DNA of 64,000 nucleotides from Biformimicrobium ophioploci. Its GTDB lineage: Bacteria > Pseudomonadota > Gammaproteobacteria > Pseudomonadales > Cellvibrionaceae. The notes beneath the pieces were generated by a model, which was not told where the DNA came from, did no database searches, and saw nothing but the letters and a program-made list of their open reading frames with translations. Both the position numbers and the translations under genes were made by a program. The DNA is taken from NCBI RefSeq assembly GCF_030270605.1, contig NZ_BSYJ01000002.1:62001-126000 (forward strand), in the 5' to 3' direction. This document shows, piece after piece, positions 45,836 through 53,860 of this stretch (the stretch's first letter is position 1; each line of letters opens with the position of its first letter).

Positions 45836-46858
45836 ATGGACTCCATGACTGATCAAACTACTTCGGGCAGCGGTGAAAAGGCCGCTCCGGAAATTGTCCC
45901 GGTAAAACGCACCCGCCGTATCGAGCAGGGTGAAAAGCTGCGCGATGGCGACAAGGTAGAGCGCATCCCGGTAAAGGTGATTGCCACCGATCAGGTGCAG
46001 CGCAAGCCGGACTGGATTCGCGTGCGCGTGCCTGCCTCCAAGGAAGTCGATCGCATCAAGAAGATCCTGCGCTCGCAGAAACTGTCGACCGTGTGCGAGG
46101 AAGCCAGCTGCCCGAACCTGGGTGAGTGTTTCAGTGGCGGTACCGCGACCTTTATGATCATGGGCGACATCTGCACCCGTCGCTGCCCCTTCTGCGACGT
46201 GGGCCATGGCAAGCCGAACCCGCTGGACCCGGAAGAGCCGCGCCACCTGGCCGAGGCCATCGCCGCCATGAGCCTGCGTTATGTGGTGATCACTTCGGTT
46301 GACCGCGACGACCTGCGCGATGGCGGTGCACAGCACTTTGCCGACTGCATCCGTGAGTCGCGTGCCCTGTCCCCGAACCTGCAGGTAGAGATCCTGACCC
46401 CGGACTTCCGCGGGCGCATGGACGTGGCGCTGGATGTCCTTGAGGAGACCGCTCCGGATGTGTTCAACCACAACCTGGAAACGGTGCCGCGTCTCTACCG
46501 TGAATCGCGTCCTGGTGCCAATTACAAGTGGTCGCTGAAACTGCTGAAAGAATACAAGGCGCGTCGCCCGGACGTGTTGACCAAGTCCGGTCTGATGGTA
46601 GGCCTTGGCGAAACCAAGGAAGAGATCTTCGAAGTACTGCGCGATATGCGCGAGCACGACATAGATATGCTCACTATTGGCCAGTACCTGCAGCCGAGTA
46701 AGGAGCACCTGCCGGTGCAGCGCTTCGTGCACCCGGACGAGTTCGAGGAATATCGCCTGATGGCCGAGGAGCTGGGTTTCAAACACGCGGCCTGCGGCCC
46801 GCTGGTACGTTCCTCCTATCATGCCGACAAGCAGGCGCATGGCGAGGAAGTGCGTTAA
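45836..46858 (+). CDS. lipA: Lipoyl synthase LipA
   Basis: LipA (340 aa) is a radical-SAM enzyme that inserts two sulfurs into octanoyl groups. The auxiliary cluster motif [12 protein letters not shown], the radical-SAM CTRRCPFC and the C-terminal RSSYHAD (Ser ligand) are all present. An N-terminal extension of about 50 residues rich in charged residues precedes the core. The ATG at 45836 follows GGAAAGAA; a second ATG four codons later is possible. Confidence 0.97.
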   Translation: MDSMTDQTTSGSGEKAAPEIVPVKRTRRIEQGEKLRDGDKVERIPVKVIATDQVQRKPDWIRVRVPASKEVDRIKKILRSQKLSTVCEEASCPNLGECFSGGTATFMIMGDICTRRCPFCDVGHGKPNPLDPEEPRHLAEAIAAMSLRYVVITSVDRDDLRDGGAQHFADCIRESRALSPNLQVEILTPDFRGRMDVALDVLEETAPDVFNHNLETVPRLYRESRPGANYKWSLKLLKEYKARRPDVLTKSGLMVGLGETKEEIFEVLRDMREHDIDMLTIGQYLQPSKEHLPVQRFVHPDEFEEYRLMAEELGFKHAACGPLVRSSYHADKQAHGEEVR

Positions 46859-46874
46859 GCGCAGAATCATTAAT

Positions 46875-46901
46875 GAAAAAACCGCCTGCGGGCGGTTTTT
46901 T
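46875..46901 (+). terminator. Rho-independent terminator after lipA
   Basis: The stem AACCGCC-TGCG-GGCGGTT follows an A-run and is followed by a T-run, 16 nt after the lipA stop. It closes the ybeD-lipB-lipA operon. Confidence 0.92.
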
Positions 46902-46965
46902 ATTGGGACGGCGCACGTGGTTTGTCTGCCCAACGACAACAAAATAATAAATCTGGAGGCTTGAA

Positions 46966-48288
46966 GTGAGTTCCCCCTTAGCCCAATCCCTTACGCTTCC
47001 GTGCGGTGCGGTAATTCCGAATCGCATTTGCAAGGCCGCCATGACCGAAGGCCTGGCGGATCCTCTTGGGCGCCCGACTGAAGCTCTGGCAAACCTGTAT
47101 GGCGCCTGGTCAGATGGTGGTGCGGGCCTGTTATTGTCCGGCAATATCCAGGTTGACGGCGATCACCTTGAGCGTCCCGGCAATGTCATTATCCAGGGTG
47201 AGCCGGATGCAGAGCTGCGTGCGGCGCTTGCACAGTGGGCAGCCGCGGCCACCCGTAACGGCAACCATTTTTGGGCGCAGATCAGTCACGCGGGTCGCCA
47301 GACCCAGAAGAACGTCAACCCGTCACCAAAGGCGCCATCTGCGGTCAAGGTGAAGCTGCCCGGCGGTCAGTTTGGCATGCCGCAGCCGCTGGAAATCGCG
47401 GAGATCGAGGATATCGTGCAGCGCTTCGCCATCGCGGCAAAGGCCGTTGTAGCGGCCGGTTTTACCGGTGTGCAGGTGCATGGTGCCCACGGTTATCTGG
47501 TGTCCCAGTTCCTCAGCCCGCGCAGCAACCAGCGCACCGATATTTATGGCGGTTCGCTGGAGAACCGCGCGCGCCTGTTGCTGCAGATAGTCTCTGCCGT
47601 GCGCGCCGCCATCGGCCCCCAGGTGCCGCTGGCGGTAAAGCTGAACAGTGCCGACTTCCAGAAGGGCGGTTTCGATTTCGAGGACAGCCAGCAGGTGGTG
47701 CAGTGGCTGGAGCAGGCCGGTGTCGATCTGGTGGAAATCTCCGGTGGCACCTATGAACAGCCCAAGCTGCTCGGTGTGCAGGGTATCGAGGCGGAAGAGA
47801 AACAGCACGTCGCAGAGTCTACGGCAAAACGTGAAGCTTACTTCGTCGACTTTGCCCTGGCGATGCAGGAGAAGGTCAACATCCCGTTGATGGTGACCGG
47901 CGGCTTCCGCCAGCGTGCCGTGATGGAGCGCGCCATCGAGAGTGGCAGTGCGGATATGGTCGGCCTCGGCCGGCCGCTGTGCCTGGTGCCGGACGCACCT
48001 GCGCGCCTGCTCGATGGTGAGGAAGAGCTGGAGCGCTTCGAAGATTCGGTGGCGTTGCTCCCTGGATGGCTGCAGTTCCTCAACCGCAGCAACGCCATGC
48101 GCTCGCTGTCCGCGTTTTCCCTGCAGTACTGGTATTACTGCCAGCTCGAGGAGATCGGCCGTAACGGTAAAGCGGACCGGGGGCTTTCAGTGCTGGCGGC
48201 AAGCAAGCGCATCCTTGTGCAGCAGTCGCGCTGGCTCAGGCAGCGGCGCAAGTTGCAGGGGCAGGCCGCTACCGCGCTGCCAGCCTGA
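46966..48288 (+). CDS. NADH:flavin oxidoreductase (Old Yellow Enzyme family)
   Basis: A 440-aa FMN-dependent TIM barrel. It shows the N-terminal PNRICKAAMTEGLAD, QISHAGRQTQKNV (substrate/FMN His-Ala-Gly-Arg), GFTGVQVHGAHGYLVSQFLSPRSNQRTDIYGGSLENRARL, and the phosphate-binding VTGGF...GLGRPL. These enzymes reduce activated C=C bonds with NAD(P)H. The C-terminal ~60 residues form an extra basic helix region. The start is GTG at 46966 with CTGGAGG upstream. It converges on nanE with a 5-nt gap. A metabolic role is not predictable from context. Confidence 0.9.
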   Translation: MSSPLAQSLTLPCGAVIPNRICKAAMTEGLADPLGRPTEALANLYGAWSDGGAGLLLSGNIQVDGDHLERPGNVIIQGEPDAELRAALAQWAAAATRNGNHFWAQISHAGRQTQKNVNPSPKAPSAVKVKLPGGQFGMPQPLEIAEIEDIVQRFAIAAKAVVAAGFTGVQVHGAHGYLVSQFLSPRSNQRTDIYGGSLENRARLLLQIVSAVRAAIGPQVPLAVKLNSADFQKGGFDFEDSQQVVQWLEQAGVDLVEISGGTYEQPKLLGVQGIEAEEKQHVAESTAKREAYFVDFALAMQEKVNIPLMVTGGFRQRAVMERAIESGSADMVGLGRPLCLVPDAPARLLDGEEELERFEDSVALLPGWLQFLNRSNAMRSLSAFSLQYWYYCQLEEIGRNGKADRGLSVLAASKRILVQQSRWLRQRRKLQGQAATALPA

Positions 48289-48293
48289 CGGCT

Positions 48294-49034
48294 TCAGGTC
48301 CCGGCCTGCTCCGGGGCCAGTTCCGCGCTCACACCGAGCGCCTGTGAAAACCAGCCGGTAACCACTTCCGTGCGGGTGATGGCCGTGCCCACGGTCACCG
48401 CCCAGGCGCCGAGTGTGCGTGCCCGCGTGCATTGCGCGGGCGTATTGAAGCGGCCTTCCGCCATGACCCGTGGATAGGTGCCTGCAAGTTGTCGCAGCAG
48501 CGTATAGTCCGGCTCCTGCGGCACAGGCCCGCCGGTATAGCCTGAAAGGGTGGTGCCGATAATTGCGGCGCCGGCCGCGTATGCAGCGGCTGCGTCTTGC
48601 GCGCAGCTGCAGTCCGCCATGGCAATTTTGCCGTACCCATTGATCATCCCGATCAGGTCCAGAACCGGTACCGGCCGCGGGCGCCGTGTCGCATCCACCG
48701 CAATGATATCTGCTCCAGCCTTGGCCAGCGCCATGACATCCTCGCGCAGCGGGGAAATGCGCACGGGGCTGTTTTCCAGGTCGCGCTTAACGATGCCGAT
48801 GATCAGCGCCTGCGGCGCTGTATGGCGAACCGCGGCGACGCGCATGGCGCCTTCGATACGCACGCCATCAGCACCGCCTGCCAGTGCGGCCTGCGCGAGT
48901 TGTACCACGGTCTGGTCGTTATCCATGGGGCCGTGGTCAACCGGCTGGCACGAAACGATCAGGCCGCTGCGAATTCTTGTATCGATTGCACGCAGCTGCG
49001 AGGTGTTCGCGTGTTCTGTTTTCTTGTCTGTCAT
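48294..49034 (-). CDS. nanE: N-acetylmannosamine-6-phosphate 2-epimerase
   Basis: NanE (246 aa) converts ManNAc-6-P to GlcNAc-6-P. The barrel motifs SGLIVSCQPV, GADGVRIEG, GIVKRD with the catalytic Lys, DIIAVDATRRPRP and KIAMADCS are present, followed by GTTLSGYTG and GGRFNTP-like VMAEGRFNTP. The start overlaps the gntR stop by 4 nt (ATGA), so both are one unit. No sialate lyase, nagA or nagB lies in the window, so the GlcNAc-6-P formed must be handled by genes elsewhere. Confidence 0.93.
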   Translation of the reverse strand: MTDKKTEHANTSQLRAIDTRIRSGLIVSCQPVDHGPMDNDQTVVQLAQAALAGGADGVRIEGAMRVAAVRHTAPQALIIGIVKRDLENSPVRISPLREDVMALAKAGADIIAVDATRRPRPVPVLDLIGMINGYGKIAMADCSCAQDAAAAYAAGAAIIGTTLSGYTGGPVPQEPDYTLLRQLAGTYPRVMAEGRFNTPAQCTRARTLGAWAVTVGTAITRTEVVTGWFSQALGVSAELAPEQAGT

Positions 49035-49768
49035 TGTTCGTAAGCCGGCGCGAGTCGTGTGCCCTGACGCTGGACCAGGACGTTAAAGCGGTATTTGTCA
49101 GCGCGGTACAGGCTCTTCGCAAATTCGATGATACGTCCCTGCTCGTCGCTGACAGTGCGCTCCGCCAGCAGGGCAGGACTGAATGGCGCTACGTCGAGCA
49201 GTGCAGCTTCCTCGTCATCGACAACCGTGGCACTGATTTGCTGGGCGGCCTGCTCCGCGGTGATTTCGTATTGATCGTAAAGCAGTTCGTACAGCGAGCC
49301 GGAAGCCAGCTCCGAGGGCGCCAGCCCCGGGAAATGCACGCGCGGCAGGTAAACCTGTTCGATGGCGACCGGCGTGTCGTTGGCGAGACGCAGGCGCCGC
49401 ACCCGCAACAACTCCGCACCGGGCGCGACCTGTAGTTTTCCCGCCAGTTTTACATCGGCCTGGACTATTTCGCCGGCGAGCAACTGGCTCGATGGGGTCA
49501 GGCCCTGCTGCTGCATCTCCTCGCTGAAGGACATCAGTTTCAATTGACTCGCCAGGGGGCGGGCGCGCACGAATATGCCCGCACCCTGGCGGATTTCGAT
49601 CCGGTGGCGCTCCTCCAGCTGTTTCAATGCGCGTCGCAGGGTGTCGCGCGAGACTGCCAGCTTGGCGCTGAGTTCGCGCTCGCCGGGCAGGCGGCTACCC
49701 GGCGGCTGGTGCTCGATCAGGGCATCCAGCTCCTGCTGCAGGCGCTGCTGTTTGCGGGTCAGGGACAT
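49031..49768 (-). CDS. GntR/HutC-family transcriptional regulator
   Basis: This 245-aa regulator has an N-terminal winged helix (PPGSRLPGERELSAKLAVSRDTLRRALKQLEERHRIEIRQGAGIFV) and a C-terminal UTRA ligand-binding domain (about residues 80-240), as in NagR/YvoA, which senses amino-sugar phosphates. It is transcribed away from the ABC operon and overlaps nanE, so it is the probable local regulator of both. The start was set at the ATG at 49768; a GTG at 49780 is equally possible since neither has a strong Shine-Dalgarno. Confidence 0.9.
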   Translation of the reverse strand: MSLTRKQQRLQQELDALIEHQPPGSRLPGERELSAKLAVSRDTLRRALKQLEERHRIEIRQGAGIFVRARPLASQLKLMSFSEEMQQQGLTPSSQLLAGEIVQADVKLAGKLQVAPGAELLRVRRLRLANDTPVAIEQVYLPRVHFPGLAPSELASGSLYELLYDQYEITAEQAAQQISATVVDDEEAALLDVAPFSPALLAERTVSDEQGRIIEFAKSLYRADKYRFNVLVQRQGTRLAPAYEQ

Positions 49769-49802
49769 TGCGATAGTCACTTGTCTTCAGGAGTACTACT
49801 AG

Positions 49803-49916
49803 GCCAATGCGGTAAATAGAGGGCGTATTGGCTCAATATCTTCGAAATACTATACCAATTGGTTTGATTTTGAAAATGGGCTTGGTTAGAGTCATAGTTG
49901 ACGCTGTCAGCTGACA
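49803..49916. promoter_or_regulatory. Palindromic operator candidates in the gntR / ABC-operon divergent promoter
   Basis: Three symmetrical elements are visible: GCCAAT (49803-49808) with ATTGGC (49827-49832); the perfect palindrome ACCAATTGGT (49854-49863), embedded in TATACCAATTGGTTTGAT; and the perfect palindrome TGTCAGCTGACA (49905-49916). The second resembles operators of GntR/HutC-type NagR regulators. Binding by the adjacent GntR protein is inferred. Confidence 0.6.
49870..49898 (+). promoter_or_regulatory. Probable sigma-70 promoter of the carbohydrate operon
   Basis: TTGAAA (49870-49875) and CATAGT (49893-49898) are 17 bp apart, matching -35 at five and -10 at four of six positions. 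It lies between two palindromes, so a repressor at either could block it. The transcript would start near 49905. Confidence 0.5.
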
Positions 49917-49931
49917 AGACCAATAACGACA

Positions 49932-51224
49932 ATGAAGAACCGCCAAATCGTCCGGCTAATCGTCGCCTGTGCATTTGCTGTTGCAGGCCTTTCCGGCACG
50001 GCCGCCGCGCAGTCCGGGAGCGCCCCGGCGCCTGTCCAGATCCAGTTCTGGACCATGCAGCTGTCGCCTTTCCACGATGAATATGTCAACGGCATGATTG
50101 CCGCGTTCGAGCAGGACAACCCGGATGTCCGCGTCAAGTGGGTTGATGTGCCGTGGAAAGAAATGGAGAAGAAGGTACTGGCATCGGTCGCGGCGCGCAC
50201 GCCACCGGACCTGGTGAACCTGAATCCGCAGTTTGCCGCCAAGCTTGCCGAGTACGGCGCCCTGGCAAATCCCGAGCATTTCCTTTCTGAGGCGCAGGTG
50301 GCGACCTACCTGCCGAATATCTGGGGCGCGAACCGCTATCGCGGCGAGGCATTCGCGATCCCCTGGTACCTGTCCACCACCATTACCATTTATAACCGCG
50401 AGTTGTTGCAGGCGGCTGGCGCAGAGGTGCCCGCGAACCACGCTCAGTTGTTGCAGACCGCGCGCCTGGTGCGGGAGAAGTTTGACCGCTATGTGTATTT
50501 TCCGGCGATGGATGGCAGCCGCCCGCTTGAAGATATGGTGGCGATGGGGGCCAGTCTGCTGAATGCACGTGCCACCGGGGCCGGCTTCGAGGGTGAGTCC
50601 GGCAGGGCGTTTTTCAGTTTTTACCGCGACTTGTTTCAGCAGGGACTGGTGCCGCGCAATGTGCTGACGGAGGGGCATCGCAAGGCAGTAGAGCTGTTTC
50701 AGTCCGGCGAGGTGACAATGATCACCACCGGCATGCAGTTTCTGGAATCCATTCGTGTCAATTCACCGGCACTTTATGAAAAAGTGGGTATTGCGCCACA
50801 GCTCAAGGCAGCAGCGGCTCCCTTTAGTGTCGCGGCCATGAACCTGGCGGTGCCAGAACTGTCGCCTAACAAGGAAGCTGCATTCCGCTTTGCCGCATTT
50901 GTCACCAGTCACGAGAACCAGATGGCGCTTGCCCGGCGCGTACCGCTGTTGCCGTCTACGAGGCAAAGTTTTGACGATCCGTTTTTTCTGCCGCCGGCAG
51001 CCTCTGCACCACTGATCGCCCATGCCCGTGCGTTGTCCGCGCAACAGACGCTCAAGGGCGAGGTGCTGGTGCCGCCGTTGCCGGGCTATAGCAAGTTGCG
51101 CAACAGCTTTGTCTTCAACCTGCAGGCGGCGATGGTGGGCCAGCTCAGCGTAGAGGAGGCAGTCGAGCAGGTTGCGGATACCTGGGCCCTTTTTCTGGGC
51201 GATAACAGGGTGGAAGAGGAATAA
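49932..51224 (+). CDS. Sugar ABC transporter substrate-binding protein
   Basis: A 430-aa family-1 extracellular solute-binding protein. A signal peptide (about residues 1-26, ending GTAAAQ) is followed by VQIQFWTMQLSPFHDEYVNGMIAAFEQDNPDVRVKWVDVPW and PPDLVNLNP, typical of CUT1 carbohydrate importers that carry oligosaccharides. Aromatic residues in YLPNIWG and AIPWYLSTTITIYN probably line the ligand site. It is the first gene of an operon with its permeases and ATPase. The ligand is probably a mannose-containing oligosaccharide, judging from the co-encoded GH38. Confidence 0.92.
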   Translation: MKNRQIVRLIVACAFAVAGLSGTAAAQSGSAPAPVQIQFWTMQLSPFHDEYVNGMIAAFEQDNPDVRVKWVDVPWKEMEKKVLASVAARTPPDLVNLNPQFAAKLAEYGALANPEHFLSEAQVATYLPNIWGANRYRGEAFAIPWYLSTTITIYNRELLQAAGAEVPANHAQLLQTARLVREKFDRYVYFPAMDGSRPLEDMVAMGASLLNARATGAGFEGESGRAFFSFYRDLFQQGLVPRNVLTEGHRKAVELFQSGEVTMITTGMQFLESIRVNSPALYEKVGIAPQLKAAAAPFSVAAMNLAVPELSPNKEAAFRFAAFVTSHENQMALARRVPLLPSTRQSFDDPFFLPPAASAPLIAHARALSAQQTLKGEVLVPPLPGYSKLRNSFVFNLQAAMVGQLSVEEAVEQVADTWALFLGDNRVEEE

Positions 51225-51231
51225 CGCAAAT

Positions 51232-52170
51232 ATGAGCAAGCAACCGGTATTTGTTGCGCTGGACCTCGGCGGTACCAAAATCCGCGGTGGCCTTTTCGAC
51301 GGTGGCAACACCTGTATCGGGCACAAGCAGGTGCCGGCCAATGCGGCCGGGGGGCGGGATACGGTACTGGCAGCACTGGAGTCCCTGACCGCAGATTTGT
51401 TGCAGGAAGCGCGGGTCGCGGAGCTTCCCGTGGCGGCAATCGGGGTATCCAGTGCGGGTGTCATAGACCCGGTCACCGGTGTGGTACTGGATGCGACAGA
51501 TTCGATACCGGGCTGGAAGGGCACCGATATTGCCGGTTACCTGCAGGGCCGGTTTGACCTGCCAGTGGCTGTGGAGAACGATGTGAAGGCCGCGCTCCTC
51601 GGCGAGCTGAATGCAGCCGGAGGCACCGCTGATCCTGCCGAGCGGACGGTCATGCTGACGCTCGGAACCGGCCTTGGCGGTGCCGTGAGCGAGGGCGGTG
51701 TAATAGTGGCGGGCAGAAACCATGTTGCCGGGCACTTTGGGCGTTTGCTGGTGCCTGACCCACGCGAGGCGGGCGCGTTTGCGCCGCTCGAGTCCAGCCT
51801 GTCCGGGACGGGGCTAATGAATACTGGCAACCGTATCGCGCAGGGCGAGCGCTTCGTGAGCGGCCGGCATGTTTTGCAGTCGACACACAAGGGTGACGCC
51901 ATTGCTACGGCGGCGGTGACGCAGTTCTGCAAGTTACTGGCGCTGACGGTGCACAACGTTTACTGGGCACTGGACCCTGATCGCGTGATTATCGGTGGCG
52001 GCCTGGTGGAGTCCAATAGCGACTGGTGGTCACAATTTATTGGCTATCTTGCACAGCACAAATTGCCGGTAAAGGTAGAGCAGGCACACCTTGGCAATGA
52101 TGCAGGTATTTACGGCGCGGCCAGGATTGCACGCATGCATGTTGCTGCCGGGGCGGAATTGCCGGCATGA
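51232..52170 (+). CDS. ROK-family sugar kinase
   Basis: A 312-aa kinase with phosphate-1 motif ALDLGGTKIRGG, PVAVENDVKAALLGE carrying the catalytic Asp, TLGTGLGGAVSEGG, and the adenosine motif RVIIGGGLVES. Odd feature: the usual ROK zinc site (GHxxx...CxCGxxGCxE) is degenerate. NHVAGHFGRLL keeps the first His, but the following segment DPREAGAFAPLESSLSG has no cysteines. Substrate could be ManNAc/GlcNAc (with NanE), glucose, mannose or fructose. The ATG at 51232 follows GAGGAATAACG; it starts 7 nt after the binding-protein gene and its stop overlaps the next start. Confidence 0.88.
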   Translation: MSKQPVFVALDLGGTKIRGGLFDGGNTCIGHKQVPANAAGGRDTVLAALESLTADLLQEARVAELPVAAIGVSSAGVIDPVTGVVLDATDSIPGWKGTDIAGYLQGRFDLPVAVENDVKAALLGELNAAGGTADPAERTVMLTLGTGLGGAVSEGGVIVAGRNHVAGHFGRLLVPDPREAGAFAPLESSLSGTGLMNTGNRIAQGERFVSGRHVLQSTHKGDAIATAAVTQFCKLLALTVHNVYWALDPDRVIIGGGLVESNSDWWSQFIGYLAQHKLPVKVEQAHLGNDAGIYGAARIARMHVAAGAELPA

Positions 52171-53036
52171 AAAACTCGACACTTGCCCAGTTGACTCCGT
52201 ACCTGTTTCTTGTGCCGGCGTGTGCCATTATCGGTGCCTTTGTGCTCTACCCGTTATTGCATGCCATCGGCGCAAGCCTTACCGAATACAACATGATCAC
52301 CGAGTCTCGTTTTGTCGGGATCGATAATTATGAAAAACTCGCGCAGGACCCTTTTTTCTGGAATAGCCTGCGCAATACCCTGCTGTACCTCGTAATGGTT
52401 GTGCCGGTGCTGGTCATCGCGCCAATTTTTCTCGCGCTGCTGGTCAACAAGGCCATCGCCGGGGTGAAAATCTTCCGCGCGATTTTCTATCTGCCGGTTA
52501 TTACCTCGCTGGTGGTCACCGGTCTGATCTGGAAATGGGTCTACGAAGAGCAGGGCATCCTCAATTACTTCCTGATCAATACCGGTATTACCGATGATCC
52601 GGTTGCGTTCCTGACCGACCCGGCCAATGCCCTGTTTGCGGTGATGGCCGTGACGATATGGACCGGCCTCGGTTACTACATGGTGATCTACCTGGCGGGA
52701 CTGCAGTCCATTCCCCGTCATCTTTACGAAGCTGCGGAAGTCGAGGGAATTTCCAAATGGCAGCAGACCCTGCATATCACTATTCCGCTGCTGAAACCTT
52801 CGATCGCCATTGTCGCAGTGATGTCCTCTATTGCGGCCATGAAAGTGTTCGAGGAAGTGTATGTGATGACCAATGGTGGTCCGCTGGACTCCACCAAGAC
52901 GCTGGTGTATTTCATCTACCAGAGCGCGTTCGAGGAGTTTGAAATGGGCTACGCCTCCGCCGCCGGCGTGGTGCTGTTCGTCCTGACGCTGGGGCTCTCC
53001 ATCCTGAACCTGTTTGTGCTGAGGAAAGGCAAGTGA
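52167..53036 (+). CDS. Sugar ABC transporter permease (MalF/UgpA-type)
   Basis: A 289-aa inner-membrane permease with six predicted helices and the cytoplasmic EAA loop YEAAEVEGISKWQQTLHITIPLLKP (about residues 190-215) that contacts the ATPase. It overlaps the ROK kinase stop by ATGA and the second permease by GTGA, showing tight translational coupling. Confidence 0.93.
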   Translation: MKNSTLAQLTPYLFLVPACAIIGAFVLYPLLHAIGASLTEYNMITESRFVGIDNYEKLAQDPFFWNSLRNTLLYLVMVVPVLVIAPIFLALLVNKAIAGVKIFRAIFYLPVITSLVVTGLIWKWVYEEQGILNYFLINTGITDDPVAFLTDPANALFAVMAVTIWTGLGYYMVIYLAGLQSIPRHLYEAAEVEGISKWQQTLHITIPLLKPSIAIVAVMSSIAAMKVFEEVYVMTNGGPLDSTKTLVYFIYQSAFEEFEMGYASAAGVVLFVLTLGLSILNLFVLRKGK

Positions 53037-53860
53037 AGGTGCGCTTACTACCGCTGCTGCTGCGCTATCTGGGGCTGCTACTGGTGGCATTCGTGACAGT
53101 CGGGCCGTTTCTGTGGCTGTTGTCGACCGCACTCAAGTCCGGTGCGGAGAATATCTTTGCCTATCCGCCACAATTCCTCCCGCAGCAACCCACCCTCGAT
53201 AATTTCGCCAGGGTGCTGGAGAGCCAGCCTTTCCTGCTGTATCTGAAAAACAGTGTGCTGGTGGCCGCATTGTCGGTTACCGCGAACCTGCTGTTTGCTT
53301 CCCTCGCTGCCTACCCATTGGCGCGTATGGATTTCCACGGCAAGCAGTTGATCTTCCTGGTACTGCTCAGCTCCATGATGATTCCGTTCCAGCTGCTGAT
53401 GATTCCGGTGTATAACCTGGCCATCGGGCTCGGCCTGCAGAATTCCTATCTGGGCCTCGTGTTGCCCCATGCCTGTACCGCTTTCGGCGTATTCCTGATG
53501 CGACAGGCATTTCTGGGTATCCCGCGTGCGCTTGAGGAAAATGCCATGATCGAGGGGCTCAACCGCCTGCAGATCTGGTGGTATGTGCTGCTGCCGCTGG
53601 TAAAGCCGTCACTCGCGACTCTGGCGGTGTTCAGCTTTATCGCGGTTTGGGGCGACTTCCTGTGGCCGCTGATCATCCTCGACGACCCGGCGTTCTATAC
53701 CCTGCCGCTGGGTGTCAACCGGCTGGCCAATACATTCTCCATGGATTGGCGTCTGGTAGCGGCGGGCGCAATCTTTTCGATACTGCCAATCCTGGCGGTA
53801 TTCCTGTTCAGTCAGAAATATTTTATTGAAGGTGCCATGCGCGGGGCGGTGAAGGGATGA
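53033..53860 (+). CDS. Sugar ABC transporter permease (MalG/UgpE-type)
   Basis: A 275-aa permease with six helices, an N-terminal WLLSTALKSGAENIFAYPPQFLP block typical of MalG-type subunits, and the EAA loop LEENAMIEGLNRLQIWWYVLLPLVKP (about 180-205). The start is GTG at 53033, overlapping the first permease; its stop overlaps the GH38 gene by ATGA. Together with the first permease it forms the transmembrane pore. Confidence 0.93.
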   Translation: MKVRLLPLLLRYLGLLLVAFVTVGPFLWLLSTALKSGAENIFAYPPQFLPQQPTLDNFARVLESQPFLLYLKNSVLVAALSVTANLLFASLAAYPLARMDFHGKQLIFLVLLSSMMIPFQLLMIPVYNLAIGLGLQNSYLGLVLPHACTAFGVFLMRQAFLGIPRALEENAMIEGLNRLQIWWYVLLPLVKPSLATLAVFSFIAVWGDFLWPLIILDDPAFYTLPLGVNRLANTFSMDWRLVAAGAIFSILPILAVFLFSQKYFIEGAMRGAVKG

